Source: RUG023 sp900315435 (GTDB lineage: Bacteria; Spirochaetota; Spirochaetia; Sphaerochaetales; Sphaerochaetaceae). Taken from it: a DNA stretch of 64,000 nucleotides. The stretch covers positions 28,109 to 92,108 of the forward strand of contig CADAJJ010000010.1 of the NCBI GenBank assembly GCA_902788205.1, given 5' to 3'. The notes below the pieces were generated by a model. That model worked only from the letters and a program-made list of their open reading frames with translations, ran no database searches and had not been told where the DNA came from. Position 1 is the stretch's first letter, and the number at the start of each line of letters is the position of its first letter. Below, in pieces: positions 62,801 to 64,000 of this stretch. Position numbers and translations under genes: made by a program.

Positions 62801-63810
62801 TTCTTGACCTCCTCGACAATCAGACCCTCACCGCGCAAGGCACTGATGACCTCGGGGAGCTTTGCCGGGTCGGAGCAGATGATATCGACGTACATCGTGC
62901 CGATTTCCTCTCCTCCCACGGTCTGCACTCCCCCGGCACGCAGGTTGAAATCCACATCGAACTTCTTGCTGATCATACTGATGACTGGTTTGTCGGTCAC
63001 CTCGCCCGGAAAACGGAGGATATAGGAACCCTTTGTGCGGGACCATTGGTAGACCGTATCGGTCTTCTTGCCTTGGTCCACGCCAACCAAGCGGGAAAGG
63101 AAGTCCTTGGTGACGGGATGCTGTGGCTTGCTGAAGATATCGCCCACCTTCCCCTGCTCGACGACGATGCCGTCATTCAGGACGGCGACTTCCTCGCAGG
63201 CGTCCCGGACGACCTCCATCTGGTGGGTGATCATCACCACCGTCAGGCTCATCTTCTTCTGCAACTCCTTGATCAGGTCGAGAATCGAGCTGGTTGTCTG
63301 TGGGTCGAGGGCACTCGTAGCTTCGTCACAAAAGAGGATTCCTGGGTTGCAGGATAGGGCGCGTGCGATGGCGACACGCTGCTTCTGTCCGCCAGAGAGG
63401 GTGCTGATACGTGCATTTTCCCTTCCGTCAAGACCTACCATATGCAACAGTTCCTTGACCCGTTTATCGATCACATCGCGCTTATACCCGTTGATTTCCA
63501 TCGGATAGGCGATATTTCCAGCGCAATCACGACTGGAAAACAAGTTGAAGTTCTGGAAAATCATGCCGATATGGCGCCGATGCAGCATCAGCTCCTCAAC
63601 AGGCAAATTGTCCACTCGTTTGTCGTCATAGTACACTTCACCGGAATCCGGCTTCTCCAACAGGGAAATCAGCCGGACCAAGGTCGATTTGCCCGCACCA
63701 CTCTTGCCGATGATGCCGAAGATCTTGTTGGAAGGAATGGTGAGGCTGACATCATTGACCGCATGAAGATCACCATAGCTTCGCTTCAGGTGGTTCAACG
63801 TAATCTGCAT
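62797..63810 (-). CDS. metN: Methionine ABC transporter ATP-binding protein MetN
   Basis: ATPase of the methionine importer. 337 aa. Walker A GKSGAGKST near 36-44, signature LSGGQKQR, Walker B ILFCDEATSALD, switch His in MITHQME; the C-terminal ~80 residues form the NIL domain that binds methionine and shuts transport when it is plentiful. GAGGAG ribosome site. First gene of metNI. Confidence 0.96.
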   Translation of the reverse strand: MQITLNHLKRSYGDLHAVNDVSLTIPSNKIFGIIGKSGAGKSTLVRLISLLEKPDSGEVYYDDKRVDNLPVEELMLHRRHIGMIFQNFNLFSSRDCAGNIAYPMEINGYKRDVIDKRVKELLHMVGLDGRENARISTLSGGQKQRVAIARALSCNPGILFCDEATSALDPQTTSSILDLIKELQKKMSLTVVMITHQMEVVRDACEEVAVLNDGIVVEQGKVGDIFSKPQHPVTKDFLSRLVGVDQGKKTDTVYQWSRTKGSYILRFPGEVTDKPVISMISKKFDVDFNLRAGGVQTVGGEEIGTMYVDIICSDPAKLPEVISALRGEGLIVEEVKK

Positions 63811-63835
63811 GGTCTGCTCCTCTCATTTGTACCAA

Positions 63836-63863
63836 TGTATACTGAAAGAGCAACGACATGCAA
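63836..63863 (-). promoter_or_regulatory. Probable metNI promoter
   Basis: TTGCAT (63858-63863), 16 nt, TATACA (63836-63841) on the minus strand, about 20 nt before the metN ATG. The remaining sequence to 64000 holds no gene I can support, and no SAM riboswitch or T-box was recognised. Confidence 0.5.
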
Positions 63864-64000
63864 TCAGCGTGACTATGGGCAGGCACACAAAAGCAGGGTA
63901 CAAAAAAGGCTCAATACAGATTTTTGTGGGATGAAGCGAAAGCACAAGGCACCATAGGGGTAGAAAAAAAGGGAATGAGGCCTCAAACTTGTAAGCATCC

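Noticed and set aside
61712..64000. SAM riboswitch or T-box before metN or metQ
   Set aside because: I looked for the conserved SAM-I core and T-box sequence on the minus strand and found neither. A covariance-model scan would be decisive.

Overview
The window looks like chromosomal DNA of a fermentative, fairly GC-rich spirochaete, most likely near Sphaerochaeta/Treponema. Reasons: a spirochaete-type membrane-anchored coiled-coil protein (SpiroCoCo-like), the rpsT-HU-lnt next to rho arrangement I recall from Treponema, a str operon without fusA, secY directly followed by rpmJ (no adk/map/infA between), and Asn at the RpoB position whose Ser-to-Asn change gives spirochaetes natural rifampicin resistance. 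No insertion sequence, prophage, CRISPR array or rRNA gene was seen. Nearly all sequence is core genome and most genes lie on the minus strand.

Layout. 1-4.7 kb (minus): truncated rho, then rpsT-hup-lnt and a RicT-like PSP1 protein. 4.8-7.1 kb (plus): dus and a divergent purD-like ATP-grasp gene. 7.2-17.9 kb (minus): rlmB, dnaJ, dnaK, grpE, coiled-coil protein, HAD hydrolase, der, ptsI. 18.0-18.5 kb (plus): GerMN protein. 18.5-21.6 kb (minus): rny-ymdB-tlyA. 21.7-36.9 kb (minus): tuf followed by the S10-spc-alpha ribosomal super-operon down to rplQ, ending in a strong terminator. 37.0-38.3 kb (plus): two genes of unknown role that separate tuf from rpsG. 38.3-50.9 kb (minus): tRNA-Thr, rpmG, tRNA-Trp, secE, nusG, rplKAJL, rpoBC, rpsL, rpsG from one good promoter. 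51.2-55.1 kb: glgP, a DUF554 protein and a MocA-like nucleotidyltransferase. 55.2-64 kb (minus): TetR and clpB, argF, rmuC, and a methionine ABC transporter split into metNI and metQ.

How the genes work together. The centre is the transcription-translation core (RNA polymerase alpha/beta/beta', NusG, Rho, SecY/SecE, EF-Tu and about 30 ribosomal proteins). Around it sit chaperones (GrpE, DnaK, DnaJ, ClpB), RNA-modification and turnover enzymes (Dus, RlmB, TlyA, RNase Y), PTS enzyme I and glycogen phosphorylase for carbohydrate use, and amino-acid functions (ornithine carbamoyltransferase, methionine uptake).

Most interesting regulatory signals: (1) a 23-codon, methionine-rich upstream ORF with a strong ribosome site in the 300-nt leader of metQ, with hairpins that could form a classical attenuator; (2) a 19-bp motif shared by the promoters of grpE, dnaK and clpB, which lack CIRCE; (3) several genes whose -10 element sits 6-11 nt before the start codon, suggesting leaderless mRNAs; (4) terminator-like hairpins between tuf and rpsJ and in front of grpE; (5) a tRNA-Trp bracketed by an 11-bp inverted repeat ending in a T-run. 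All structure and promoter calls were made by eye, without computation.
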